Part shown: in pieces, positions 25,512 to 34,148 of the stretch
Position numbering within the stretch: position 1 is the first letter of the stretch
Layout of the letters: every line of letters begins with the position of its first letter
Origin: JBJXHC01 sp046160825
GTDB lineage: Bacteria; Bacteroidota; Ignavibacteria; UBA10030; UBA6906
Assembly: GCA_046160825.1 (NCBI GenBank)
Contig: JBJXHC010000008.1
Coordinates: 1 to 38,452, forward strand
Length of the DNA: 38,452 bases
Reading direction: 5' to 3'
The notes under the pieces: model-generated
Database searches by the model: none
What the model saw: only the letters and a program-made list of their open reading frames with translations
Told to the model about the DNA's origin: nothing
Program-made: the position numbers and the translations under genes

Positions 25512-26228
25512 TTACTTCAACTCGAACGTGACATTTACCTGTGCGTTGATCGACAGCTCGCCCGTCATTACGGGTGCTGCCGTGCTGGCCGACTCCATCA
25601 TCAAACCGCCGCGAAGCATCGGTGCTGGCCCGCCACCAGAGACGGACTCCGAAATTGTGGTCACCGTGCCAAGCGTTGCGCCAAGTTCCTTCGCCAGCAC
25701 CTCAGCCCTTGACTTTGCGTCGGCAGCAGCCCGCTTGAGCGCGTCGCGTTCCAGTTCACGCTGCTTCGATGACTCATACGTTAAACCACTGAAACTGGAT
25801 GCACCGGCAACGACTGCATGGTCAAGAAATCCGCCCACCTTTTCCATATTCTTTCCCTTAAAGAGAATGGTGAACTCATTGGTTCCGGCATAGCCGACAA
25901 TCGGCGGGGGTTGCACACGCTTTTCGTAATCAAGGATGGCGGTAACAGTGACGCGCGAAGTTTGAATGTCCTTTGCGTCAATGCCGTATTCTTTCAACGA
26001 AGCAAGGATGGCATTGGTACGCTTGCTTGCCTCCGTCATTGCTGCCGAAGCCGACTCGCCGCGGGTATTCACCTGAACGGAGAGACGCACCTGATCCGGC
26101 GGAACATTGATGGTTCCCTGGCCATTCACGATAACACTCCGGACGACTGCTTTCTCCGGTTGAGGCTGCGCTGAGGCTGTTGCCATGATCAACAGGGAAC
26201 AAGAAAAAAGACGGGCGAAGGCGTTCAT
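25512..26228 (-). CDS. Exported SIMPL-domain (DUF541) protein
   Basis: 238 residues from the ATG at 26228, which has AAAGGA eight bases upstream; the ATG at 26237 directly abuts that site and is less likely. A signal peptide (FARLFSCSLLIMATASAQ) is followed by a single SIMPL domain (VNGQGTINVPPDQVRLSVQV ... TNEFTILFKG ... ELGATLGTVTTISES). Proteins of this family are periplasmic or surface proteins; some form oligomeric rings, and one is linked to oxidative stress in E. coli, but their biochemical role is unclear. It sits between the purine nucleoside phosphorylase and ileS, a gene not found at this position in the Bacillus cluster. Confidence 0.88.
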   Translation of the reverse strand: MNAFARLFSCSLLIMATASAQPQPEKAVVRSVIVNGQGTINVPPDQVRLSVQVNTRGESASAAMTEASKRTNAILASLKEYGIDAKDIQTSRVTVTAILDYEKRVQPPPIVGYAGTNEFTILFKGKNMEKVGGFLDHAVVAGASSFSGLTYESSKQRELERDALKRAAADAKSRAEVLAKELGATLGTVTTISESVSGGGPAPMLRGGLMMESASTAAPVMTGELSINAQVNVTFELK

Positions 26229-26371
26229 GTTTTTCATTCCTTTGATTGTTGGAAAAACCGGATCAATACACTTGCCACCGCGTTCAGAGCAATGCCGGTC
26301 GAAGTCGGGAGGTGGAATCGGAAGTTCTTCCTTTGACAGAATATTGCCGGGGAAATTTTTCCGTGACTGCG

Positions 26372-27196
26372 CTAGAGTCTCTCCACAACACTTTTCATGA
26401 TCGCGGTCAGTTTCGGTTCTGTTGCCCCTGCCACTGCAATAATTTCTTGCACGTTCGCCGGCTGTAATGCATCCGGGAAACACTCATCCGTGATGATCGA
26501 AAACCCGAGCACCTGCAAACCCATATGAACGGCAACGATGTTTTCCGGGACCGTGGACATTCCCACTGCATCCGCCCCGATCAATCGGAGGAAACGGTAC
26601 TCTGCGCGCGTTTCAAGATTGGGGCCTGGTACTGCAACGAACACGCCACGTTCCGTCCGGATCTTGAGTTCGAGTGCTGCAAGTTCTGCAAGCGCTAATA
26701 GTTTCTTGCTATATGGTTCAGACATATCGGGGAAACGCGGTCCGAGCGAATCATCATTGGGTCCGATCAGCGGATTGTCACCGAGCAGGTTAATATGGTC
26801 GGTGATGATCATGATGCTCCCTTTGCGGAACTGCGGGTTCATCCCCCCCGCAGCATTGGAGATCAAGAGTGTCTGCACACCGAGAAATTTCATCACGCGC
26901 ACAGGGAACGTTACCTGCTGCATCGTGTAACCCTCATAGTAGTGGAAGCGACCCTGCATCGCCACCACCTTCTTGCCGCCGAGCGTTCCGAAGATCAACT
27001 TTCCCTGATGAGACTCGACCGTCGAAAGTGGAAAGTGGGGAATGTCCCCATAGTCCACCACAACCTCGGCTTTAATCTCCCTGACCAGACCACCCAACCC
27101 CGTGCCGAGAATAATTCCAATTGCCGGCTGGCTGGATGTTTTGGTGCGGAGAAATGTTATCGCGTCATCAACGTACTTGCGCATCTCGGTCATCAT
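26372..27196 (-). CDS. punA: Purine nucleoside phosphorylase (trimeric PNP family)
   Basis: 274 residues from the ATG at 27196 (also possible: 27193 or 27184). It splits purine nucleosides with phosphate for purine salvage. Signatures are IGIILGTGLGGL (phosphate loop), MQGRFHYYEGY, LLISNAAGGMNPQFRKG, VPGPNLETRAEYRF and AVGMSTVPENIVA, with the length of the trimeric inosine/guanosine type. The start overlaps the end of the divIVA-like gene by ~29 bp in another frame, implying translational coupling. It is not part of the homologous Bacillus cluster, although a different protein with nucleoside phosphorylase activity (the YlmD/YfiH type) is found there. Confidence 0.94.
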   Translation of the reverse strand: MMTEMRKYVDDAITFLRTKTSSQPAIGIILGTGLGGLVREIKAEVVVDYGDIPHFPLSTVESHQGKLIFGTLGGKKVVAMQGRFHYYEGYTMQQVTFPVRVMKFLGVQTLLISNAAGGMNPQFRKGSIMIITDHINLLGDNPLIGPNDDSLGPRFPDMSEPYSKKLLALAELAALELKIRTERGVFVAVPGPNLETRAEYRFLRLIGADAVGMSTVPENIVAVHMGLQVLGFSIITDECFPDALQPANVQEIIAVAGATEPKLTAIMKSVVERL

Positions 27197-27725
27197 CAAG
27201 TGTTTTAAGAATGTCTTCGAGCACCATGGACTCGCGATTGGTGCTTGTTTGGATCGGCTGTATCGGGCTTCTGGGCTCGCCCATTTCCAACGTCTTCAAG
27301 AGATCAAGTTCTGAACTCAACAACACGCGCAACCGCCCGACCAGCGATTCTTTTCGTCCCTGCATCTGCACAATCTCGTTGTTCATCCTCTGAAGATCAC
27401 CATTGGCCTGTTCAAGGATTTTGGCGGCTTTCATTTCAGCCTCACGGATGATAAGTTCCGCCTCACGCCGCGCCGACTCGTAGGTTCTTCCCGTTGCTTC
27501 CTGCGCCTGGAGAAGCGTTTGTTGTAAACTCTTCTCAATCTGCCGATAGTCCTTGAGTTGCGTGTCGAGCTCGACGACTTTGTCGCGAAGTTCGCGTTGC
27601 TCCTTCAGCAGGCTCTCGAACTCGTTTGCCGTCATGTCATTGAAGGTGTCGATTTCCACGGGGTCATACCCGCGAAAAACCTTCTTGAATTCCTGCTTGC
27701 GAATATCCAACGGTGTGAGTCTCAT
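27168..27725 (-). CDS. divIVA: DivIVA-domain protein
   Basis: 185 residues. The ATG at 27725 has GGAGG five bases upstream. The N-terminal ~35 residues are the DivIVA membrane-binding domain (MRLTPLDIRKQEFKKVFRGYDPVEIDTF). A long coiled-coil follows (residues ~40-125, rich in Glu, Leu and Lys), then a short, less charged tail. DivIVA proteins recognise curved membrane at poles and septa and recruit partners; in Gram-negative relatives the role is less defined. It follows yggS by 15 bp and overlaps the phosphorylase gene. The gene order divIVA before ileS is the same as in Firmicutes. Confidence 0.92.
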   Translation of the reverse strand: MRLTPLDIRKQEFKKVFRGYDPVEIDTFNDMTANEFESLLKEQRELRDKVVELDTQLKDYRQIEKSLQQTLLQAQEATGRTYESARREAELIIREAEMKAAKILEQANGDLQRMNNEIVQMQGRKESLVGRLRVLLSSELDLLKTLEMGEPRSPIQPIQTSTNRESMVLEDILKTLDDDRDAQVR

Positions 27726-27740
27726 GTTTTCCTCCGGTTG

Positions 27741-28436
27741 TCAGGCGGGTTTCGTACGCGATCCAAAGATCGCAGTTCCCACGCGTATCAATGTCGCTCC
27801 TTCTTCAATCGCCACTTCAAAATCTCCCGTCATTCCCATTGAAAGATGTTTCATACGAACATTCGGTTGATGAAGTCCGGCAATCTGATCCCGCAAGAGC
27901 CGCAACCGGCGGAACATGGGGCGTGAACCCTCCGGGTCCGGAAGAAACGGCCCGATCGTCATCAATCCCGTGATGGAGAGACTGTCCAATCCCGCCAGGC
28001 TCTCTACAAATGCAACCGTGTGTTCCGGCTGGACACCAAACTTTGATCGTTCATCGGTAGTGTTGACTTCGATCAGAACTTCGATGATTCTGCCTGATTT
28101 CTTTGCCTGCTTATGCAGCTCGTTTGCAACGGTTATGGAATCCAGGGAATGGACGAGGTGAATCCAGTCGGCAATATACCTGGCCTTGTTTGACTGGAGA
28201 TGGCCGATAAAATGCCATCGAATATGTGCGTCAATGAGGTGGGGGCGTTTCTCAAGCAATTCCTGTACATAATTCTCCCCAACATCCGTGATCCCACCCT
28301 CCACCACCTCCCGTACCTTCTCCCATGGAAATGTTTTTGAAACAGCAATCAATGTTACATCTGACGGATTGCGGCCGGCTCGCGTACAAGCCACCACCAT
28401 CCGTTGCTTGATTGATGCTATGTTCTCGGAGATCAT
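27741..28436 (-). CDS. yggS: YggS-family pyridoxal-phosphate homeostasis protein
   Basis: 231 residues. This single-domain PLP-binding protein controls free PLP and amino-acid/vitamin B6 balance. Lys34 in LIAVSKTFP is the PLP lysine. Other family signatures are DVGENYVQELLEK, WHFIGHLQSNK, VLIEVNTTDE, LMTIGP and LSMGMTGDFEVAIEEGATLIRVGTAIFG. It opens the long minus-strand operon, matching ylmE of the Bacillus division cluster. The ATG at 28436 has no ribosome-binding site, and the promoter at 28453-28481 predicts a leader of only ~9 nt. Confidence 0.95.
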   Translation of the reverse strand: MISENIASIKQRMVVACTRAGRNPSDVTLIAVSKTFPWEKVREVVEGGITDVGENYVQELLEKRPHLIDAHIRWHFIGHLQSNKARYIADWIHLVHSLDSITVANELHKQAKKSGRIIEVLIEVNTTDERSKFGVQPEHTVAFVESLAGLDSLSITGLMTIGPFLPDPEGSRPMFRRLRLLRDQIAGLHQPNVRMKHLSMGMTGDFEVAIEEGATLIRVGTAIFGSRTKPA

Positions 28437-28452
28437 TAAGAATTAAGGGCTT

Positions 28453-28481
28453 AATATAAGCGAATTCGCATAGAAAATCAA
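28453..28481 (-). promoter_or_regulatory. Promoter of the yggS-divIVA-ileS-lspA operon
   Basis: TTGATT (28481-28476) and TATATT (28458-28453) are 17 bp apart on the minus strand. The start of transcription would be near 28446, leaving a very short leader before the ATG at 28436. Confidence 0.6.
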
Positions 28482-28533
28482 TCCAAGTCCGCAACCGGCT
28501 GCCAGCAACATCGGTGACGATAAACGCTATTCC

Positions 28534-28561
28534 TTGACTTCTCATGCGTTTTTGGTTTACT
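28534..28561 (+). promoter_or_regulatory. Promoter candidate for the TPR protein gene
   Basis: TTGACT (28534-28539) and TTTACT (28556-28561) are 16 bp apart. The leader would be ~65 nt. It is divergent from the yggS promoter in the same intergenic region. Confidence 0.4.
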
Positions 28562-28634
28562 TGATCGTGGAAGAGGGGGGCAATATTGCACATAAACATC
28601 TGCCGGCTCCCCTGCACCTTACTGAGGAACGAGG

Positions 28635-30059
28635 ATGAGTACTCTCGATTTTGGCGGATTCGATGACGAGCCGGAGGACAACGAGCGGAGGAATGAGGGT
28701 TCCGAAGACGAGTTCAACAAGTTCAGGGATATGCTGAAGGATAACTCCTCGGGCATCTCCAATGTCGAGGCTCTCGAAGAGATCGTCAACTACTATTTTG
28801 AGAATGAGAAGTACGAAGAAGCTCTTCATTTCATCAATCAACTTCTGACCACCGTCCCTTACTCCGCCGATAATTGGCAGAAGAAGGGGCTGATCCTGAG
28901 CAATCTCTTCCGCTACGATGATGCCGTTGAAGCCTTCGACAAAGCACTGTCGTTCAATCCTGTCGATCCTGAAATCCTCGTGAACAAGGGCATTGCCCTG
29001 GATGATCTCGGGCGTACTGATGAAGCGCTGGCGGCTTTCGAACGAGTGCTCGAGATCGACCCCACCAACGAAGAAGCACTGTTCAACAAAGCCATCACCT
29101 TTGAAAAAGTGGGACAGTACGAAGAAGCCGTACAAATCTTCAAGTATATCCTGGAAGGAAACCCCGAGCATCGCGATGCATGGTACGAGTTGGGGTATTG
29201 CTACGACTATCTGGACAAATCCGGGGATTCCCTGCGTTGCTATGATGAGCATCTTGCGCTCGATCCCTACAATTACAATGCGTGGTATAACAGGGGCATC
29301 GTACTCAACCGGCTCGTGCAGTATACGAGAGCACTGGAAAGTTACGACACCGCCCTTGCCATTCACGAGAACTTCCCGGCGGCATGGTACAACAAAGGAA
29401 ATGCGTTCGCGAATATGGGACGCCTTCACGATGCAATCTCTTGTTACAGGGAAACCATCCGACTCGATGAAAAAGATGTCCCTGCGTGGCACAACCTGGG
29501 CAATGCATACGAAGAGTTGGGAGAGTACGAAGAGGCGATTAAGAGCTTCACACAAGCGTTGAAATACGACCCCGATCACTACGAATCGTTCTTTGGACGT
29601 GGTAGTTGCTATGATTCCCTCGAACAATGGAGAAGGGCCCTTGCCGATTACAATAAGGCGATTGTTTTGTGCAAGGATTATCCCGAACTCTGGTACGCAA
29701 AGGCTGACCTGCTCTACAATATGGGACGAACGCGGGAATCTCTCTTGAGCTACCGCATGGTCACGAGACTGGAGCCGACAAACCATGAAGCATGGCTGGA
29801 CTACGGCGACACATTGTTTGAATTGGGATATTTGAAGCAATCACTGAAGTCGTTTGACAAAGCGACAGAGACAAACCCAAACTGTTCGGATGTTTTTTAC
29901 AGCAAGGCGAAAGTGTTATTGGTGTTGAACAGAACACTGGAGGCGCTGGAGGCGCTACGCCGGGCATTCCAGCTCGACCCGGAAAAGAAGCGTGTCTTCG
30001 AACAGGAATTTCCCGGGGTGCGGTCATTGAAAGAATTCAAGAGTCTCGTGCGGAAGTAG
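28635..30059 (+). CDS. Tetratricopeptide-repeat protein
   Basis: 474 residues. GAGG lies directly upstream of the ATG within GAGGAACGAGG. The first ~45 residues are strongly acidic (DEPEDNERRNEGSEDEF) and without a signal peptide, so the protein is cytosolic. About twelve consecutive 34-residue TPR units follow, with the usual W-x-x-G/A-Y/F-A pattern (AWYNKGNAFANMGRLHDAI, AWHNLGNAYEELGEYEEAI). TPR arrays bind partner proteins or peptides; the partner is unknown. It is divergent from the division/translation operon and ends with a strong terminator at 30086-30120. Confidence 0.93.
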   Translation: MSTLDFGGFDDEPEDNERRNEGSEDEFNKFRDMLKDNSSGISNVEALEEIVNYYFENEKYEEALHFINQLLTTVPYSADNWQKKGLILSNLFRYDDAVEAFDKALSFNPVDPEILVNKGIALDDLGRTDEALAAFERVLEIDPTNEEALFNKAITFEKVGQYEEAVQIFKYILEGNPEHRDAWYELGYCYDYLDKSGDSLRCYDEHLALDPYNYNAWYNRGIVLNRLVQYTRALESYDTALAIHENFPAAWYNKGNAFANMGRLHDAISCYRETIRLDEKDVPAWHNLGNAYEELGEYEEAIKSFTQALKYDPDHYESFFGRGSCYDSLEQWRRALADYNKAIVLCKDYPELWYAKADLLYNMGRTRESLLSYRMVTRLEPTNHEAWLDYGDTLFELGYLKQSLKSFDKATETNPNCSDVFYSKAKVLLVLNRTLEALEALRRAFQLDPEKKRVFEQEFPGVRSLKEFKSLVRK

Positions 30060-30085
30060 ATTCGCGCAATCAGATTCTGTATATT

Positions 30086-30120
30086 AGACCTGGTTCTTGG
30101 ATGAATCAGGTCTTCTTATT
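30086..30120 (+). terminator. Rho-independent terminator after the TPR gene
   Basis: An 11-bp stem (AGACCTGGTTC, 30086-30096, with GAATCAGGTCT, 30103-30113, one G-U pair) and 6-nt loop are followed by a T-rich tail. It lies 26 bp after the stop at 30059 and ends 10 bp before larE. A TATATT at 30080-30085 could alternatively make it a leader hairpin of larE. Confidence 0.75.
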
Positions 30121-30130
30121 ATTGGGGTGA

Positions 30131-30979
30131 ATGATGATTTCTGATGCAGTGAAGGAGAAGTACTCACGGTTACAGGTGACCCTGCAAACGATGGGGAGCG
30201 TTGCCATTGGCTACTCCGGTGGTGTGGATAGCACGCTGTTACTGAAGGTCGCAGTCGATGAATTGGGCGAGCGCGCAGTTGCGATGATCGGTAGATCGGA
30301 AACATATCCAACGCGCGAATTTGAGGAAGCGGTTGCCCTTGCCGCACAAATGGGCGCACGTTATGTCGTCGTCAACACTGAAGAAACAGATGTTCTCAAG
30401 TTCCAGGAAAACCCGCCGGACCGTTGCTACTTTTGCAAGACGGAGCTTTTCGGAAAACTCGGCGACATTGCCGCGCAGGAAGGCCTCGCATGGATTGCCG
30501 ACGGAACCATCACCGATGATATAGGGGACTTCCGGCCCGGGATGAAGGCGAAGTCCGAGAAGAATGTACGCTCGCCATTGCTTGAGGCGGGTTTCAGTAA
30601 AGCTGATGTACGGGAATTGTCAAAGCACCTCGGCCTCGCCACGTGGGATAAGCCGGCGTTTGCCTGTCTTTCCTCCCGATTCCCTTACGGCATGAGTATC
30701 ACAAAAGAGAACCTCAGCCGCATTGACAATGCGGAGACATTGCTGCGCGATCTCGGATTCCGATTCTTCCGCGTGAGATTCCACGATGAACGAACCGCTC
30801 GCATTGAAGTCGGTGTGCAGGAAATTCCCCGGTTGATGGATGAGGATCTTCGGGTTAGAATTGTCGGCTATCTCAAGAACCTCGGCTTCACTTACATTAC
30901 GCTTGACTTGCAGGGATATCGCACCGGTTCAATGAATGAAGTTTTACCTGTGGAGGTAAAGCTCCAGTTTTCCACATAG
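30131..30979 (+). CDS. larE: ATP-dependent sulfur transferase LarE-like
   Basis: 282 residues. LarE adds sulfur to the pyridinium dicarboxylate precursor of the nickel-pincer nucleotide (NPN) cofactor. The PP-loop SGGVDS is at residues 29-34. Cys179 in KPAFACLSSRFPYG corresponds to the sulfur-donating cysteine. Cys99 and Cys102 (DRCYFCKTELF) with Cys179 give three cysteines that could hold an Fe-S cluster, as described for some LarE proteins; this is inference. GGGGTGA lies just before two tandem ATGs (30131 and 30134). No larA, larB or larC is in the window, so the cofactor user must be elsewhere. Confidence 0.9.
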   Translation: MMISDAVKEKYSRLQVTLQTMGSVAIGYSGGVDSTLLLKVAVDELGERAVAMIGRSETYPTREFEEAVALAAQMGARYVVVNTEETDVLKFQENPPDRCYFCKTELFGKLGDIAAQEGLAWIADGTITDDIGDFRPGMKAKSEKNVRSPLLEAGFSKADVRELSKHLGLATWDKPAFACLSSRFPYGMSITKENLSRIDNAETLLRDLGFRFFRVRFHDERTARIEVGVQEIPRLMDEDLRVRIVGYLKNLGFTYITLDLQGYRTGSMNEVLPVEVKLQFST

Positions 30980-31019
30980 TAGTCACTTCCGTTTCTCCAA
31001 TAATCCATCACTCCACCCG

Positions 31020-32255
31020 ATGAGCGCATCTCCTCTTTCCCGTCTCGTTGTGCTTGGTACCGGCTTCGGTGCTTTCAATCTCGTCAAGCACATCAAGGAT
31101 GATTACGAGATCACCGTTATCAGTCCACGCAACCATTTTCTCTTCACGCCGCTGCTCCCCAGTACAACGGTTGGTACCATCGAGTTCCGCAGCATCATTG
31201 AGCCGATCCGTCATGCCCGTAAGGACCTGCGCTTCTTCCACGCTGCGGCGATGGACCTTGATACGGCAAATCGGAAAGTATCGTGTGCAGGTGTGGCAAA
31301 CGGCCATGAATTTTCTGTGGACTACGATATTCTTGTGATTGGTGTAGGCGCGGTGAGCAACACGTTCAATGTTCCCGGTGTGGCCGAACATGCCCTCTTC
31401 CTGAAGGAGCTTCATGATGCCCGCGAACTTCGTCAGCGCATTATCAGGTGCTTCGAGCAAGCCAATTTGCCGGGAGTTTCCGCCGAAGAGCGGCAGCGGC
31501 TTCTCCATTTTGTAATCTGCGGGGGCGGACCGACAGGTGTGGAGTTCGCAGCCGAGCTGAATGATTTTATGATCGAAGACTTGAACAAGTCATATCCGCA
31601 CCTCGTTGCTGAAGCAAAGATCACGATCGTCGAAGCGATGAAGGAAATTCTCGGTACGTTCGATGACAAACTTCGTGAATATGCAACCGACCTTTTTCAC
31701 CGGCAGCGTATCAGCGTCCTCACCGAGTCTCCGGTGATCAAGGTCGATGAAAAGACAATCTCGCTGAAAGACGGATCGCATCTCGCATACGGGTTGCTAC
31801 TCTGGAGCACCGGCAATGGACCGACGCAATTTGTCCGCACAATCAACCTTCCAAAAGACGCGCGTCATCGTGTAATCATTGATCAGTATTTCAAGGTAAA
31901 AGGACGGAAGGATATTTATGCCTTCGGGGACGCAAGCGTGATTGAGGGTTCGCCGCTTCCTGCAACGTCACAGGTGGCGCAGCAACAGGGGAAGTACCTT
32001 GGGAAAGCGCTGACACGGCTGGCACGCGGCCAGATCGTCGAACCGTTTCGCTACAACCATCTCGGCATGCTCGCATACATCGGCAATAACAAAGCGCTTG
32101 CAGATCTGGAGAACTTTAAGGGCAGGGGTTGGACAACGTGGCTCTTCTGGCGCTCGGCGTATCTCTCACGGATTGTGAGTGTGAAGAATAAAGTCCTGGT
32201 GATGTTCGATTGGATGAAAGCGAAAATCTTTGGACGGGACATCAGTCAGTTTTGA
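31020..32255 (+). CDS. ndh: Type II NADH dehydrogenase (NDH-2), FAD-dependent
   Basis: 411 residues. It transfers electrons from NADH to quinone without proton pumping, bound to the inner face of the membrane. The FAD-binding GTGFGAFN (near residue 12) and NAD-binding CGGGPTGVEFAAEL dinucleotide folds are clear. The second FAD motif is DIYAFGDASVI, followed by the quinone-site signature ATSQVAQQQGKYLGKAL. The C-terminus has an amphipathic, Trp-rich membrane-binding stretch (GWTTWLFWRSAYLSRIVS). The start has no ribosome-binding site and is 40 bp after larE, so co-transcription is possible. It converges with the fibronectin-type protein gene. Confidence 0.93.
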   Translation: MSASPLSRLVVLGTGFGAFNLVKHIKDDYEITVISPRNHFLFTPLLPSTTVGTIEFRSIIEPIRHARKDLRFFHAAAMDLDTANRKVSCAGVANGHEFSVDYDILVIGVGAVSNTFNVPGVAEHALFLKELHDARELRQRIIRCFEQANLPGVSAEERQRLLHFVICGGGPTGVEFAAELNDFMIEDLNKSYPHLVAEAKITIVEAMKEILGTFDDKLREYATDLFHRQRISVLTESPVIKVDEKTISLKDGSHLAYGLLLWSTGNGPTQFVRTINLPKDARHRVIIDQYFKVKGRKDIYAFGDASVIEGSPLPATSQVAQQQGKYLGKALTRLARGQIVEPFRYNHLGMLAYIGNNKALADLENFKGRGWTTWLFWRSAYLSRIVSVKNKVLVMFDWMKAKIFGRDISQF

Positions 32256-32289
32256 AGTTGAGCGGTTTTTCCCATCTATGTATTGAAAC

Positions 32290-33903
32290 TCACTTTTGTG
32301 CGGGTTGTATTTTCTCCGGTAACGGACCTGGATAAGGCAAAATCAACTGTCCCGAAGAACCGGCCTTTACCCAATACGCACGCGCTGGCTGCAAGGTATC
32401 GGCGGCAGTGTATCCCGCTGTAAAACCAAAGTAGTCTGAAATGACAACACCCTCCGGTACTTCCACGATCGAAGCTGTGTCTATTGCCGATGTGGTGCTG
32501 CCGATGAGATTCCATCCTGCGGCGACGACAAGCGTATCGCCAAAGCGCGGCACGCCCGTGATACCCACGTTTCCTGCGGCGGCAAACTTCAGCCAGTACC
32601 CGGTACCGTTGTACAACGTGTCCTGAGGCGCGTATCCACCCGTGCCAAAAGAGAACGCTGCGGAAATTGCAGATGGAAACTGCACGGAGACACGTGAGTC
32701 TGATACCGAAAGGGGCAGCGAGATCATATTCCATCCTGCATCCAAACCATACTGATTGGTCACCGACTCTACCGTTCCAAATTTCCATGTCGCCGACCAG
32801 GCTCCCGAACCTGAGGAATTTTTCCCCCGCACCCGCCAAAAGTATGTTGTAGCACCCGCGAGAGATCCAACGTTCGTGGTGGTTGTTGTCAACGTGGAAT
32901 CATTGTAGATCGTTGTGCTGAAGAGCGAATCGGTGCTCACCTGCGCACGGTAACTGGTCGCGCCCAAGGTGGATTGCCACTGAAGTTGTTGCGTGGTTTG
33001 CAGACCGGTTGCGCCGTTGTTCGGTGAGAGAAGAACGGGTGCAGACGGAAGTGCAAGCGTGGTAAAGTCCGATATCCCGGACCATGGCCCGATACCTACT
33101 CCGTTCTTCGCGCGAACACGCCAGTAGTATGTGGAACCGGGAATCAAACTTGAAACCGCACGCGAAGAAGAGCCGAGGCTGCTGTCATCGACGACGGTTG
33201 AACTGAACAAAGAATCTGTGGAAAGCTGAACACGGTAAAAGGATGTTCCTGTAACGTTGTTCCAATCGAGTGTGAGGGCGAGAGATTGATTGAGCGAACC
33301 GTCCGGCGGGGAAACCAGAACGGGTGCGACAGGAATTTCCGCCGCACCGTACTTGATGAGCAGCAGCGAACTGATTGCCGGATTGGACACAACGAGAGAA
33401 GAAACGGTGTGCATACGCGCCGTGAAAAGTGTTCCTGTAATTTCATCCTTGAGAACCGCGCTGTCGCATATTGCGAGCAATGAAGCAATCGACCATGAGA
33501 GCGTCATTGGGTATCCCCCCGGTCCCGGCTGGAACTTGACGCGGTGCGTATCAATTTGTGAGAGTGATACTTGCGGTCGGAAATCGAAATAAAATCCCTG
33601 TCCCATTCCTCCCGGCGGCTGCTGACCCTCATGGCTCGGGGGATTGATAAACCGGAAATCGAAAACGCCCGAGGGAGGCAACGGGGGCAGTTCGTGTTCA
33701 CAGAATACCGTATCACGCCCATGCGTCGCCGATGGGTGGTGACCGAACATAATTGTGTCTTTGCGAGCCGCCGCATCCTGAATGATGAGGAGGGAATTCC
33801 TGGACGGCACCGTACACTGTGCATTCGCCGCTGATTCCACGGTAACACATAATCCACCAAGAATGATGAGAGAGATGAGCGCGCGCGCTGAGACAATTTT
33901 CAT
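32290..33903 (-). CDS. Secreted fibronectin type III protein with paired GWN module
   Basis: 537 residues from the ATG at 33903, chosen because the signal peptide (ALISLIILGGLCVTVESAANAQ) follows it; an ATG at 33930 is possible. The N-terminal ~185 mature residues are of unknown fold. Two fibronectin type III domains follow (about 195-290 and 292-385). They are near-duplicates: each has YRVQLSTDSLFSS or YRAQVSTDSLFST, then a TYYWRVR or TYFWRVR strand. The last ~150 residues are the GWN module (GWNMISLPL ... GYWLKF, GWNLIGSTT ... AYWVK). There is no T9SS sorting domain. It has its own promoter at 34003-34031. Confidence 0.85.
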   Translation of the reverse strand: MKIVSARALISLIILGGLCVTVESAANAQCTVPSRNSLLIIQDAAARKDTIMFGHHPSATHGRDTVFCEHELPPLPPSGVFDFRFINPPSHEGQQPPGGMGQGFYFDFRPQVSLSQIDTHRVKFQPGPGGYPMTLSWSIASLLAICDSAVLKDEITGTLFTARMHTVSSLVVSNPAISSLLLIKYGAAEIPVAPVLVSPPDGSLNQSLALTLDWNNVTGTSFYRVQLSTDSLFSSTVVDDSSLGSSSRAVSSLIPGSTYYWRVRAKNGVGIGPWSGISDFTTLALPSAPVLLSPNNGATGLQTTQQLQWQSTLGATSYRAQVSTDSLFSTTIYNDSTLTTTTTNVGSLAGATTYFWRVRGKNSSGSGAWSATWKFGTVESVTNQYGLDAGWNMISLPLSVSDSRVSVQFPSAISAAFSFGTGGYAPQDTLYNGTGYWLKFAAAGNVGITGVPRFGDTLVVAAGWNLIGSTTSAIDTASIVEVPEGVVISDYFGFTAGYTAADTLQPARAYWVKAGSSGQLILPYPGPLPEKIQPAQK

Positions 33904-34002
33904 AAAGAAAAACTTTCCATGTGATTTCATAGAGCCGTTTGATACAGAAATAGCGGGTAAAAGGTTTCTCGGGAGGCAGAATCGACATTGATTAGCAATG
34001 GA

Positions 34003-34031
34003 AAGCTACGGCAGATAAGGGGGAAAGTCAA
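34003..34031 (-). promoter_or_regulatory. Promoter candidate for the fibronectin-type protein gene
   Basis: TTGACT (34031-34026) and TAGCTT (34008-34003) are 17 bp apart on the minus strand, giving a leader of about 90 nt before 33903. Confidence 0.45.
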
Positions 34032-34106
34032 GACGGATAAGTGATAGAAACGAATCATATTCAAGAATGCCGAATATGAGCGGAGAACGTCTATAATGAT
34101 GATCCC

Positions 34107-34130
34107 AGAGGCGGCGTTATCGCCACCGTC
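34107..34130 (-). terminator. Hairpin after the ECF sigma factor gene (weak terminator)
   Basis: On the minus strand GGTGGCG-ATAA-CGCCGCC forms a 7-bp stem with one G-U pair and a possible 3-bp extension past a bulge. It starts ~20 bp after the stop at 34149 but has no T tract, so termination is uncertain. Confidence 0.35.
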
Positions 34131-34148
34131 TCTTTTCAAACGCAGGGT

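Noticed and set aside
28557..29840. A 427-codon minus-strand open frame
   Set aside because: It lies fully antisense to the TPR protein gene, has no family signature or ribosome site, and its residues mirror the regular TPR codon pattern.
33927..34139. A possible 70-residue anti-sigma or small membrane protein after the ECF gene
   Set aside because: No zinc-binding His/Cys motif or ribosome site; the frame contains the promoter of the fibronectin-type gene.
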